A model generated the notes under the pieces. That model saw only the letters and a list, made by a program, of their open reading frames with translations. It was not told the origin of the DNA and made no database searches. A program made the position numbers and the translations under genes. Shown piece by piece: positions 25,138 to 36,866 of a stretch of DNA of 64,000 nucleotides (positions within the stretch are counted from its first letter, which is position 1; each line of letters opens with the position of its first letter). The stretch is from Owenia fusiformis. Taxonomy: Eukaryota > Annelida > Polychaeta > Sabellida > Oweniidae. The stretch is from NCBI GenBank assembly GCA_903813345.2, contig CAIIXF020000010.1, positions 29,756,828-29,820,827 of the forward strand, given 5' to 3'.

Positions 25138-25200
25138 CACCGGAATAGCCTGACTGGATAGATACCTTTGTCACAAATGGCGGACATAACCGTCGCGAAA
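25138..25200. repeat. Diverged repeat shared with both duplicated segments
   Basis: The core cacaaatggcggacataacc, with the nearby atagcctgac, recurs at about 29177-29237 and 50772-50838. This is an older, more diverged copy outside the duplication. Confidence 0.6.
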
Positions 25201-25428
25201 AACCTAAAGACCAAGTTACGAATTCATGGATGTTTATGAACATGCAGGGTATCTTGCGCCATTTTGAGAGGGGCCCCTTGAGATGGAGGTACTCCAAGAA
25301 TAATGTTTGACCATCGGTTTATACATCAGCCTCATCCAGCGGTCGCTTACTGCTATATTGATCTTACGATAAGTCGCGACCATGTCAGATCATGCCCAAT
25401 GAAGCATTTGATGCTCAATTAGGGGGAT

Positions 25429-27653
25429 GCATTAGCGTAGAAACAATGTTCGCCAAAATGCCAATATGCGTAGTGTTGAAAAGCTAGAATAGAAAGGCTT
25501 ATTAATTTCCCTCTGTTCTTAAGTCATATTTCCTCATTGTTAATAAATTGTTTGTGATCGAGATTCCAGAGCGCAATAAAAAAATGTTTTTGGACACAAT
25601 GTAATACAGGGTGTTCAAAAAAACGCAACCCAAAGAAATCGCTATATCTTGAAAAATACTGGTTCAATTGTGTTTATATTTTCAGGAAAGAAAGAAGAGA
25701 CTGTGTATGTATAGCTCTTGTAAATGGTTAGTTGTAAAACATGATACCTTGGACACCTGCTCAAAAGACAGTTGTACTAGGAAAATACGAAAAACGCAGT
25801 CAGGGGTGACTGCAACCTCAAAAAATTAAATAACTTTCTAACCATAGTGTTTTGGCTCTTCAAAGGCACAAATCATCTTCATTCACTGTATGGTTAATCT
25901 GCAGAGTCCAATCAAAATCACTTCAGGAACTTTACAGTTATGGTTGAAATGCTTTCAAATCGCAGTCAAACGCCCTGGTTCAGGGAGACTTAAGAAGGCA
26001 TTTTGACCATGACTGTAAAGTCCCTGGAGTGATTTTGATGAAACTCCACAAGTTCACCACACATTGAATGAGGGTAATTTGTGCCAAATCTGGAGTGCCA
26101 AAACACCATGGTTAGAAAGTTATTTGGTTTTATTGCTGTGGGAGTCACCTTTGACTCCGTTTTCATGTTTTCCTAGAACAACTGTCATTTGAGCAGGTGT
26201 CCAAGGCATCATGTTTTACAACTTACTGACAACAGGAGCTATACATACGCAGTCTCTTCTTTCTTTTCCTGAAAAAATGAACATTATTGAATTAGTATTT
26301 TTCAAGATATAGTGATTTTCCATTCACGTTTTTCGTATTTAGCTAGTACAACTGTCTTTTGAGCAAATGTCCAAGACATCATGTTTTACAACTAATTAAC
26401 AACAGGAGCTTTACATACACAGTCTCTTCTTTCTTTCCTGAAAATATGAACATAATTGGATGAGTATTTTCCAAGATATAGCGATTTCCTTGGGTTGCAT
26501 TTTTTTTAACACCCTGTATGTTCGATTTTTTTCAATTGCACTTTTTGCAAATTTGTGCCTCTGTAATTTTTCTAGCGTCGGTCATTGAGATATATGGCAC
26601 TTTTTGGTGTAAGAATCATGGTGATTTGGGGTAGAGGGGCAAAGTTACACCAGTCGGAAGACGGAAGTTTATGCCAATAAAAATGAAATTCGTAAAATAT
26701 TGATAGTCACATTGTTTCTAATACTGTAGAAAATGATAATCATTATTACCCTGTTGGGTAGATAGTACTCATTTAACAGATTGAATTCTCTTTCCAACAT
26801 GCTTTATTTCATGAAAATTGATTTTAGTTGTGCATGTTCCGTAATGCTTATGCAAACTGTGGTATCAGAATTATAATGATAAACTTCTCCCAATTTTTGA
26901 CATAGTTTTTTTCCCTTACCCCCGATTTTTCAATTTCACTAATTCAATTTATATTCCGTTGCTATGTGGTTGCTAGCGAAATCATGGACCGAAATTATAT
27001 TGAAATGATAATAACTAAGTCAGCATTTATCTATTATCTTACTAAATCACTAATTGTTATTGTTATTTGTAGTACTTCTTGAAATATGAATGTTAAAGGC
27101 AAAAACAAATTGAACTTGAGTTTGTTTAATATTCAGTTACGCGTTTCATTGATTTCAATGAGTTTTCGTGATGCCTGCTATCTTTGAAAGTACATAACTT
27201 CAGCTCTGGGAAAGCAATTACCCTAATTTTTATTCCATTTGAAAGATAATAGATTATTTTATTAGTTTAGGAAATAAAGCATTTAGGCACCAATTATTAT
27301 TTTGAAAAGAAATTAACAATTTATCACAAAATGTCAAGATGACCTTTGTTGAGGGGGTTTATTTGGTCTTGCAAATTAGCTGAGTGTTATAAAAAGGTTG
27401 CAGACATTAGAGTTAGATGTATTATTGATCACGGACATGTTTCTATTAGTCATACTAGTTTCTTTAATCTGTATTGTCGAGATTTAAAAGCTCGGCTTTC
27501 CATGGTGATTTTATATGAAGAAAAACATTCGAACATTTCAACCACATTAGAAAAGTACAACCATAAAAATTACGTTTTAAGAGCATAAAATAGGCGACAC
27601 AATTTTTTCATATTTTTGCCGTAGTGTTGAATTTACACCTTCCTACGCCCCTG
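25429..27653. mobile_element. GCAGTGG-GTAGGAA-family element, split by a nested mariner-type insertion
   Basis: The ends resemble those of the copies at 29613-30177 and 51214-51776: a left end with gccaaaatgccaatatgcgtagtgttg and a right end ttacaccttcctacgcccctg. It is diverged and carries a 910-bp foldback element at 25607-26516. Its middle (about 26730-27450) has extra AT-rich sequence not in the other copies. Confidence 0.65.
25607..26516. mobile_element. Mariner-type foldback MITE with TA target duplication
   Basis: Ends CAGGGTGTTC and AACACCCTG lie between TA dinucleotides (25605-25606, 26517-26518). Both long arms carry atcgctatatcttg or its complement. The related element at 29613-30177 has the uninterrupted gtaatatgttcg, an exact empty site. 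The right arm contains its subterminal block twice in tandem. Confidence 0.88.
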
Positions 27654-28547
27654 GGATATTTCCAAAAAATAAGCGTTGGTACATTCGAATTCGATAACAA
27701 ATTTTATAAACAAGTCTCATTTGCCATTGGAATCGACCTCAGAATGATTGCTGCTGTTTTCCGATTATTCTATACACGTTTGGATGGACTGCTTAAATAA
27801 ATTACCGTAGTTTACTTTAGAAATGATGATGTTGAGCCGAAATAACGCCATTTCCACGATTCAAATTGTACTTTACGTAAGCGCGGTTCTGGAAAAAGGT
27901 ATGCTCATTATTGTTCATGTGATCATATCCTGCAATTTGATTGGACATCATACTGATGGGCGTGATTTTAATACATGAATACCAAGCAAAATACCAAGGA
28001 ATTAAGGGAGCTATTCACTTCTGATGCGCAATATAACTGTGTAACAACAAAGAAATTCCATCTTTGGATAAAGGCAATATATGCTAGCCTTCGGCACTAA
28101 GATGCTTTTTTAGACTCACTTATTGTCAATTCATAAGACAGAACAAGATAGATAACGTTGGCAGACAAGGAGCCGTAGTATTACGTCTTTGACCGTTGTC
28201 ATAGTTACCTTATCTATACACAAAAATATATAACAATAACATGTGTGTATGATTGTCTACTAGATAGTATATGGCTGCGCACATTTACACATTCTAAGAC
28301 CTGATAACAATCTAATGATCTATTATGCGCTATCATATTTGGTTCTACAACTTGCGCAATACAGATGAAACTCACAATAGACCAAAGCTATGAAATAGAT
28401 ATACTATATACTACATGGATATGATCATTGGTATCTACTGTATACAAGGCTTCGTAAGTATATCTTACATTCGATTCCTCAAATTAAAAATAACTACATC
28501 GATGGCGTTTTAAGATAACCGATGTATTCATGATAAAAACCCGAGGC

Positions 28548-29142
28548 TTACTTCCTGCGAAAGCTATTTGGATTTTGATATAATAGCTTTCCCACGGAGC
28601 ATTTGGACAGCTGAATGATTGTGACCTTTGAAATCGAATTAAGTCGATCCGCGGCTTACTTTTGGTCTCTAACTGTGTCTTACATCAGTATCATCAATCC
28701 GTGTAAGTATTGGAGCGCTGGAGTACTTCTTTTTCGATCAAGACTTGTAATTGTTAGTCGAGTCAATCGATTTACTGCCAAATTCCAATATGGCGGTTTC
28801 TGCTCGGACATTTTCGTAAATCTCCGGAGGTTGTCCGAACCTAACTAATTCTCAAAATTCATTTCGTTCATTGCGTATCTCGCACCTAGCAAACCGCCAT
28901 ATTGGAAATAGGTCTAAAAAACTTTCACTCGATGAACAATTTACAAGTCCTGATCGAAAAAGAAGTACTCCAGCGCTCCAATACTTACACGGATTTATGA
29001 TACTGATGTAAGACACAGTAAGAGACCAAAAGTGAGCCGCGGATCGACTTAATTCGATTTCAAAGGTCACTATTGATCAGCTGTTCACTTCTCCGTTTGA
29101 GAGCCATAAGTTTCAAAATCTAACATGGCTCTCGAAGTGAGT
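28548..29142. mobile_element. ~595-bp foldback element with 9-bp target duplication
   Basis: Two near-palindromic halves of about 250 bp make up the element; the inner ~190 bp of each (28615-28800 and 28890-29075) are almost identical in inverted orientation. It is flanked by acccgaggc at 28539-28547 and 29144-29152. Copy B has one such site (cacccgaggcc near 50745) and no element. Each end has a subterminal hairpin (GAAAGCTAT/ATAGCTTTC; GAGAGCCAT/ATGGCTCTC). The ORFs inside it on both strands are mirror images, not genes. Confidence 0.88.
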
Positions 29143-29612
29143 AACCCGAGGCCCATGTAAAAACTGTAGTAACACACCGAAATAGCCTGACAACACGTAA
29201 AGTCAGATACCGTTGTCACAAATGGCGGACATAACCGTCGCTTCAATTAGATTTTCATGAACTGTATGTTTAATAGAGCACCTAGACTAAATTCCTTTGG
29301 AACAACAATCAATCAAAGTGTCTTTATACTCATTGTACAGTTAATAATGTTCTACCATCGAAACAAAGTCTTTAATTTAACCGATCAAAATGAGATAAGG
29401 GACAACGGACACTGTATTACCATACCCCGCTGTCTTTGTAAATTATTTCAAATTCAGATTCCGTTGTCATTGACGATATCGAAGACGCTGTATTGTGGCG
29501 ATTCACAACAAAACTTGAATAATTTCATAACTCTGCTTGAATATTAAATATATTTTCTTGCTTGAATATTTCATCTACGAAGGTCTAATGATGTTGATCA
29601 TTTAGATACATT

Positions 29613-30177
29613 GCAGTGGTGTAGGAAAAATGTACGCCAAAACGCCAATGCGTAGTGTTGAAAAGCTAGAATAAAAAAGCTTATTAATTTCCCTATGTTT
29701 TTAGTCATATCCCTTCATTGTTAAAAAACTGTTTGTGATCTCGAGCACACTAAAGAAAAGTTTTTGGACACCATGTAATATGTTCGACTTTTTCGATAGT
29801 ACATTTTCCAAGTTTTTTGTGCCTCTGTTATTTTTCTAGCGTAGGTCACAGTCATAGCACTTTTTCGTAAAAATCAAGTTGGGGTAGAGGGGCAAAGTTA
29901 TGATAGTCGGAAGTTTAAACCAATAAAAATGAAATTCGTTAAATATTGATAGTCACATTGTTTCTAATACTGTCGAGATTTAAAAGATCGGCTTTCCATG
30001 GTGATTTTATATGATGAAAAACATTCGAACATTTTAAGCACATTAGAAAGGTATTACTATAAAAACTACGTTTCGTGAGGATAAAATAGGCGTTTTTGTA
30101 TTAAATATTTGACACAATTTTTTTCATATTTTTGGCGTAGTGTTGAATTTACACCTTCCTAGTATATACGCCTCTGC
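29613..30177. mobile_element. GCAGTGG-GTAGGAA-family TIR element, copy A
   Basis: The left end is GCAGTGGTGTAGGAA. The right end, ttacaccttcct then tacgcctctgc, is its imperfect reverse complement. It is non-coding and conserved at 51214-51776, so it predates the segmental duplication. Confidence 0.7.
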
Positions 30178-30531
30178 TATTGAACTACTGTATAAATGAG
30201 AACCGGAATCTTCATACAGGGTGTCAAAAAACAAGACTGAAGTAAAGTTGATTCACTAGATCAATCTTAGATATTCAAAATTAATTAGTTCATTCAATGT
30301 TTATTTTGATGAAAAAGTTTGATGATAATCTGCTTTTTGAGTCAAAAATTACAATACCTTCCAAAACATGCTCCAAGTGGGCACCTGAATGCGGTCCAGT
30401 TTTGAACATTCTGTACTTGTAAATAAAGAAACACTATCATTCAATAAATGGACAGGTCAATTATATCAATTTCAAAGTTCATAACTAAAGAAATGTTTTG
30501 TATTTCCAGATTCTCACACAATCCATCAGCC

Positions 30532-31171
30532 ATGGATATGCTACCTGGCGTCCAAGAGAGTATCCAAACGATAAATGAAAGATCCGATTTTTTCACGGTC
30601 TTTGGATTTCTGATCACCATTCTTTTCATTCCAAGAGTTTTTATTACATTTGTCGCTCAGGCAGAATTTTTCAATAAAGACTATCTTGCATGTTCACCAA
30701 ACAACACTGTGGACTCTGAAAACGAAAGTCTGAGGCGACGTTGTTACGCTGTATTTGCTACATTATGGCCTCCCCATTACCATTGGTTCATGCAATTAGG
30801 GCTGACAATCGGCGTTTTGATTTGCTTCCATTTTCCATCCTTGTGGTCCATTAAACACAAGAAGAATATCTCTAAGAACGTCGAGCGGGGATACCTTGTA
30901 CAGACAGCCATACGGGCAATTATTGAGACTTGCTTTATCTTTTCTCAAGGCTTCCTATACGGATTCGATGTCGCTACCAAATTCATTTGTTTGGAAGACA
31001 ATGAGCATATACCATGTGACGTTCTGAGAGTGAATGGAAAGGTTGCCATGTTGGTTACTATGTTCGTCATCTCCATTGTTGTGTTGTGCGTGCACCTTGC
31101 GGATGTCATCCATGGAATCAAGAAACTTAAAGAAAATGATGGCCCTCTCCTTCCAGTCACAGGAGTTCCAA
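30532..31171 (+). CDS. Exon 1, copy A: connexin-like four-helix domain
   Basis: Open to 31233 if unspliced (233 residues). Helices by hydrophobicity: FFTVFGFLITILFIPRVFI, a second starting at WFMQLGLTIGVLICFHFP, a third around ETCFIFSQGFLYGF, and a fourth VAMLVTMFVISIVVLC. Loop 1 has two cysteines and sequons NNT and NES; loop 2 has C-x8-C. Connexins have three cysteines per loop, innexins two, so this domain is connexin-like in sequence but innexin-like in cysteine count. The frame is also open upstream to an ATG at 30448. Confidence 0.7.
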
Positions 31172-34100
31172 GTATTTGTTGTTTATCGTGTTTCGTTTCT
31201 ACCAATTATAATACTTTGTCTACTTTTACGTGATCTTTTGATTGATGGGGCAGGGTAAAGCATTAAAGTGTTAAGGACTCAATAAGTTATGGATGATTTT
31301 AAGCAAGTACACGAGGATCTCGTACAAGACTTTGAAAAATTGATGAGGGTAATCAGTTTCACTTATTCAAAAAATCATCCTTTTGCAAATCATAAAATGC
31401 ATATTATATTATTCTGTGTTCTGTCCCGGCTGGAATCTGATGTACAGTATCATGCATCCTTTCGCCACCCTTAGTTATGTATGTTTTTATAATCTCAATC
31501 TGGAAACCGTTATGCAAATGTCTTTAATATTATTACTACCCAAAACAAGATATTAAGTGGATCTCAAAAAGGTATGTTCATGTATGATAAAACGATAGCA
31601 CCACTTAAAGTGAATTTGTATTTACCTTACGTGCTCAAGGGCCGATGAAAGACAATGCTCGAAGCGTAATACGAGAGGACGTGAGAGTCGTAAACAAACT
31701 TCGACTCTAGTTTTCAATTAAACTCTTGATGAAAAAGATTTTTTAAGATGTGTTAAGAATTTTATATTGTGCTTTTAGTACAATTATTTTCGACAAATTC
31801 AAAAGTGGAATGAAAGTGATTACCCTTGCAAAGATATTCATTTATTATGACTAGTTGTGACAATTAAAACTAGTAACGAGGGTTTTCCATCCATTTCTTC
31901 TATTTTCTAAGAGCAATTGAATATATCTAGGCAATAATGCAACTGTCCCCTTTTCCCTCGATTTTAAGAGATATTTATGTTTACTCCAGCTCGCCTAAAA
32001 TTTAACTGCGAAAGACCACCAGATCCTGTAGAAGACATCTTCAGGTGTGAAAATTACACACTTTTGGAAAACAAATTGGAAGAACAAAATGTCGTTGTCT
32101 TAACTGGTGAGTAACCTTCTTAAATTACGCCATTGTTCATTGTATCTCCTTCTTAGGACTTTATTCTTCTTTGGAAAATGCCTAGATTTTTTTAATAACT
32201 CTTCCTCAATTACCCATATAAGGCCATATCACAGTTTGTGACATTTTCCATATTCTGCGAGCAACAATTTTTAGTTTTACATATATGTGTTCCTAATTTT
32301 ATTTCCTAATAAAATGATACAAACCGCAATCAGATCCGACTAAATTAGTAAACATTTCAATTTAAATGGAAATATTTGAGAAATGTGATCAAACTAAAAA
32401 AGATTGTACTCCAGGATGGATGATAATAAGGGGAACACTGCCAAATTCTAAAACATCCGTTTCCCCATACAGATGATCTGTCTTTTAGAGAAAATTAAGA
32501 TTTGTGGCCATGTTTTGCTATCATGCCATCATACCCAAGTATGTCCTCTGTCAATGAAAAAGGTTCAAATCAAAACTCCCCACGAAAATAAAAAAACTCA
32601 CCAGTTGAATATGCCATCTATAGAAAATGTCAAAAATTGTCATTCTGATTTTGACAGATGAAGGGAGGTCAAAAAGGTCAATATCTGGATTAATATTTAG
32701 TAAATTTGTACGATCCTGGGATTTTGGGGGAATCCCCAAGATGTATCCAAATTACATTGGAATTCGGATCCGAAAATTAATCCAGCTACTTAGGTGGATT
32801 GAGATTTGGATAAAAGTCAGGCCTGTCAACTGTCCCGCAATTTGCGTATTTGTCACGCATTTGCTGAAGAATTTGAAGTCACGACAGTTATTTTTGCGTG
32901 ACAGAAAATGTCACGCAAATACGCATTTTACCTGGTAATTGTCAAGCAAAAATAGTTCTGTAGAAAAATTTCTAAAAAAGATCGTCTACACAGCAAAAAT
33001 ACGAACGCCGGAAATAAATGTACGCATTTCGTTCGGACTTTTCACGCGAATTACGTATATGTCACGCATTCCGTTCGAAATTTTTCGTCCCTACATCCTT
33101 AAGATTGTACGGATTCCCCAATATTCAGATAAATTCCTAGCTTAATTCCACAATGCATCATTACCATGACGGAATTTATCCGGATCGGATTACGGATCGT
33201 ACGAATTCACGGCCCCTTGTGCAGCTTGTGTAATTACCATAACTGGATTATATATACTTGCTTTTTAAATGCCACCTTTTGCCACATCAGCGGGAGGATG
33301 AATTGGTTGCGTCTCCCTGTAGTACACTCAAAAGCTTGATTGGGATTTGGGAGGGTGCATCATAAAACAAATGCTGGATGATCAGGGGCTTGATATAGCC
33401 AAAATATAAATCCTCAAAAATATTGGGCTGCCGCCTCGCCCAATATTTTTAATATTCGGCACTCATATAAAGTTTCTAATCTACATAGACTTTTGTCATT
33501 CTGTACCTATATTATGTTCAATTTACATCGTATAGGTCCTTCTGGCTCCGGAAAAACTCAGCTGGCTCTACTCTATGCCAAGAAGTTCATCAATGAAAAC
33601 AATGAAAGCAAATGCTTCTGTTTCAACTCACCATCCCCAGAGGATCTCCTTGTTGACGTTGAAAAGTTAATTGATCAATGTAAACTAAACATTCATACGG
33701 ACGGTGAAATGCACGAAGAAAAAAATTCTCGTATGGCCAAAAAGGTTTGGAGACTACTTATTCGCATTCGTGATGAAGTTAAAGAAGACAATCAAAAAAC
33801 GTTGTTTGTTTTTGACAATGCAACTTTCGAAACAGCTTGTATCATCAAGGAGGTTTTCCTCAAGGTTAGCTCTTTTATTGTCATAATCACTACTTCTGAA
33901 AATGACAAATTTATTGAAGGTTTTGAAGGTTTAAGAATGGACGTGAAAGGTTACACTAAGAAGGACGTTGATGTCTTAGCACTTTGTCAATATGATCAAT
34001 TTAAAGATGATATGCAATGCTTGGCTGAGAAGCTTGATTTTTTGCCGCTTGGGATACACGCAGCTTGTCAATACATGATTGAGTCTAACAGTTTAAACGT

Positions 34101-35976
34101 ACGTGATCTTCTAGCACAACTGGATAAGTATGGCGACCCCCTAACCGGCCTGTTTCAAGAGTCATACAAAAAGGCTAATGAGTATTGCAACAACGACAAT
34201 GCTAAACTCCTGTTCAATATTGTAGTTACCCTAAGCCTTGATCCAATACCCTTTGATCTTCTCGATTGGACAATAAGAGTAACTAGCTATCGGGAAAGAG
34301 AAGATCACATACACGAATCAGATATAACACAAAAGAGGGAGCATCTTCTGGGTGAAATAAAAAAGTTCCACCTTGGGACTGTGGAAATAAGGGGATCAGA
34401 AAACAAGATGCTACGAATGCATAATATACCAAGATCAGCAATACAGAAAATTTGGACAGAAGATGAAAGAATAAAATATTTCAGAGAAATGCTATTGATC
34501 CTTGACGACCAGGTTGATAAGGACACACGCGATAAGAAAGATTTCTTGTTCTTTCTTAAAGTGATTCCACATGTGAAACATGCCCTAAAATCTGATTTTT
34601 CTGGAGCCCAAAGCCAGGCGGTTGGCATAAAGATCCTTCAAATAAGTCTCCAAGATAAGCTACATTATATGTATACACAGACAAGGTTGATAAGCTACTT
34701 CAGAGAAAGTGAATCTGAAGCTAAAGAGCTATGCTATTCCCTTATCGACTTGAAAGAAGAAGTGAAGGACATTGAGAAAGATTGGAAATATAATGACATT
34801 ACAAGTCAGAAATTCATAAAGAAGAGAGCTGAGCTGATTAACAGTAAAGTTAAATTGTTAGAAATCCCTAGAGACTTTCTCAAAGAGCTTGTTTGTATAA
34901 GACGTCTCAACAGCGATGATGTTGAATGTTTGAAGCGCAAAATGAATAGTGATAATGAAGAAAAGTCAAGTAAAAATAAAAGTGATAACGTTGAACTACT
35001 GAGCAGCACAACAATAAAGGAAGGCATGGAGTTGAAACCGCAGAGTACTTTAGCACCCAACGGCTATCTCACTGAGACCAATTATGATGAATTGGTACAA
35101 AGAGGCGCAGCAATTAGCCTGGAGATAATGAAGAAAGTGTTCTTACTTGAGTTCATGGCGAATATTCTTTACACGCATGGCCGTATGTATTTCTACAAGA
35201 ACAAGAACAAAGGAGAAGAAGCAAATATTTACGAACATGACTTGCGCCTCGCTTATGAACTCTCTTGCATAATACAAAAGCAACATGGCATAAATATAGT
35301 CATGCTACTATTGGCTGAACGGACTGGTTTCCTGTACATTGATGTAGATAGCAATAATAAGGAAAGAATAAAACATGCAACGGAACGCTACAAGAAGTTG
35401 CTGGTTGAAAAGGGCGAATATTATGAAAAAGGATTGTTGAAAATAGTACCACGTGAGGATGCATACCATCAAACAAGATGCCAAAAACAATTATTCAATT
35501 GTTACTTAGCTGCGGTTACAGAAGCTGCTACTGCAGAAAAAGCTGCAAAAGAAGCTGAGGAAGAAGCATACATCCATATCGAAAAGCAATGGACAAATAA
35601 CAATGGATACAAGGAAGCTAAAAAACTACTGAGAAGTCTAGAGAATAACGACAAAGCAGATGCTTACATTAAATTTGGTGACCTCGAAATGACATTGAGT
35701 GAGTTTGGCAAAAAACATTTGGATAAAGCTATTGTAGATTACAAGAAAACCTTGAAACTAGAAGAGGCAAAGTCACATAGTTCTCGAAAAGGTGGTCGCA
35801 TTATTAAAGCCATTTCTGGAATAACAGAAGCTTTATATAAACGAAAAAATGAAGGTGATTGGAAAAGGGCAAAGAAATATGCGAACAGGGCGATTGAAAT
35901 CTGTACTACAGAACGAATGGAAAAAGATACCAAAGAAAAACTACAGGGAATTCTGGACAGCATGCACTCTCCGTGA
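30532..35976 (+). CDS. Connexin-like channel domain fused to STAND NTPase-TPR protein, copy A
   Basis: Predicted three-exon gene (30532-31171, 31990-32106, 33536-35976; 3198 nt, 1065 residues). Residues 1-213: four membrane helices in connexin layout. After TM1, IPRVF leads to an A-x-E; a CY precedes TM2; RAIIETCFIFSQGFLYGF opens TM3; a short second loop is followed by TM4. Residues 214-252: linker. From 253: STAND/NB-ARC ATPase with Walker A GPSGSGKT, Walker B LFVFDN, an IVIITTSEN motif, LPLG and an MHN motif (MHD-like), then an alpha-helical region ending in TPR-like helices. Loops of a connexin-like domain would be extracellular and the NTPase cytosolic, so channel gating by a sensor is a possible role (inferred). 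The first junction uses a weak donor (CCAA|gtattt). Alternatively there are two genes, or the 233-residue channel alone. Start ATG context is cagccATGG. Confidence 0.55.
31172..31989 (+). other. Predicted intron 1, copy A
   Basis: Begins gtattt and ends ctccag. The short ATG ORF at 31289-31474 is disrupted in copy B by an ATG-to-GTG change, a 2-bp length difference and a stop, so it is not treated as coding. Confidence 0.5.
31990..32106 (+). CDS. Exon 2, copy A: linker exon before the P-loop
   Basis: Acceptor ttactccag, donor AACTG|gtgagt. It encodes RLKFNCERPPDPVEDIFR, then ENYTLLENKLEEQNVVVLTG leading into Walker A. Only one frame is open (phase 1 in, phase 1 out). Against copy B it has three synonymous changes and one K/R change, a pattern of purifying selection. 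Confidence 0.82.
32107..33535 (+). other. Intron 2, copy A, with two insertions absent from copy B
   Basis: 1429 bp against about 860 bp in copy B. The extra blocks are about 32355-32630 (bounded by an aaatt microhomology) and about 32820-33105 (tcacgcat/atgcgtga-rich, starting caggcctgtcaactg). Both look like insertions in A or deletions in B; the second resembles a TIR-type repeat. Confidence 0.7.
33536..35976 (+). CDS. Exon 3, copy A: STAND NTPase and helical/TPR C-terminus
   Basis: The acceptor is catcgtatag, immediately before the Walker A codons. The ATG-initiated frame reaches back to 33493, but those 43 nt are intron. GPSGSGKT is intact (glycine codon 33550-33552). Continuous to the stop at 35976, 813 residues. 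The C-terminal ~240 residues hold alanine/glutamate-rich helices and the TPR-like pattern ADAYIKFGDLEMTLSEFGKK. Confidence 0.88.
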
Positions 35977-36257
35977 ACAACGCCTACATTATTGTCCTCC
36001 TTTCTCTCATCAACACAGCCAATGAACTACTTACTTTACTTCAGATACCCGATCAGCTTCAGTTTCATGTTTAGAACGGGAGATTTGCAATATCCCGTTG
36101 GTGCCAACGGGAATCATTATACTCATCTCTATTGAATACTATGTTGGCAATTTTAATATCGATGCAAAGTATAATGCTTTCTGCAGAAGATTAATGTATG
36201 TCATACATGTTTTAGCTCCACATATCTTACGAAACGAGCTTGTTTAAAATATGCATC
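35977..36257. other. 3' flank of the copy A NTPase gene
   Basis: Likely 3' UTR and downstream sequence, conserved in copy B. It contains a short hairpin around cccgttggtgccaacggga. No clear AATAAA was found close to the stop. Confidence 0.4.
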
Positions 36258-36866
36258 TAGTCCCTGATCTGGTCCCTCTGAAAAGAGATTTTTTGTCCGG
36301 TACTTTCCCACAAAAAATGATTGTACTGTTTGAAAGAACAGACTTCCCTCATAAAATACACCTTTTATATCAGATATAAACAAGGGCAAAAGGCACTAAA
36401 ATGGGGTTACACAAGGTTGCATTCTGAGGACAACTTTTAAATATGTTTATTTTATATCACATTAGTGTATATTTCGTGTATGGTATCAAATGATTTTTAA
36501 AACATTGATATATTTATAGAAATAGGGGCAATGGGTAGTAAAGTGGGGTTACACAAGGTGATACTCTAAAGACAACGTTTACTATATTTCTTTACTTTAT
36601 ACCACATAAGTGCATATTTCGTGAATGGTATCAAATGATTTTCAAAACATCGATATTTTGATAGAAACAGGGGCAAAACGCACTAATGTGGGGTTACACA
36701 AGGTGGTATTCTGAAGACAACGTTTACTTTATTTCTTTACTTTATACCACATAAGTGCATATTTCGTGTATGGTATAATTATTATGTATGGTAAGATCAA
36801 TATTGAAAATGTCAAACATTTCTTTGAAATCCAACAATGCACAGTGATTTTTGAGAGTGAAATTTA

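Noticed and set aside
28615-29070. Two mirror-image ORFs of 70-80 codons
   Set aside because: They arise from the inverted halves of a foldback transposon and have no splice or domain support.
30945-31258. ORFs opposite to and in another frame of the connexin-like exon
   Set aside because: Shadows of the main frame; the four-helix frame has the coherent hydrophobic pattern and conservation.
31289-31474. Possible small exon starting MDDFKQVHEDLVQDFEKL
   Set aside because: In copy B the ATG is lost, the length differs by 2 bp and a stop appears; the phase also does not fit the linker exon.
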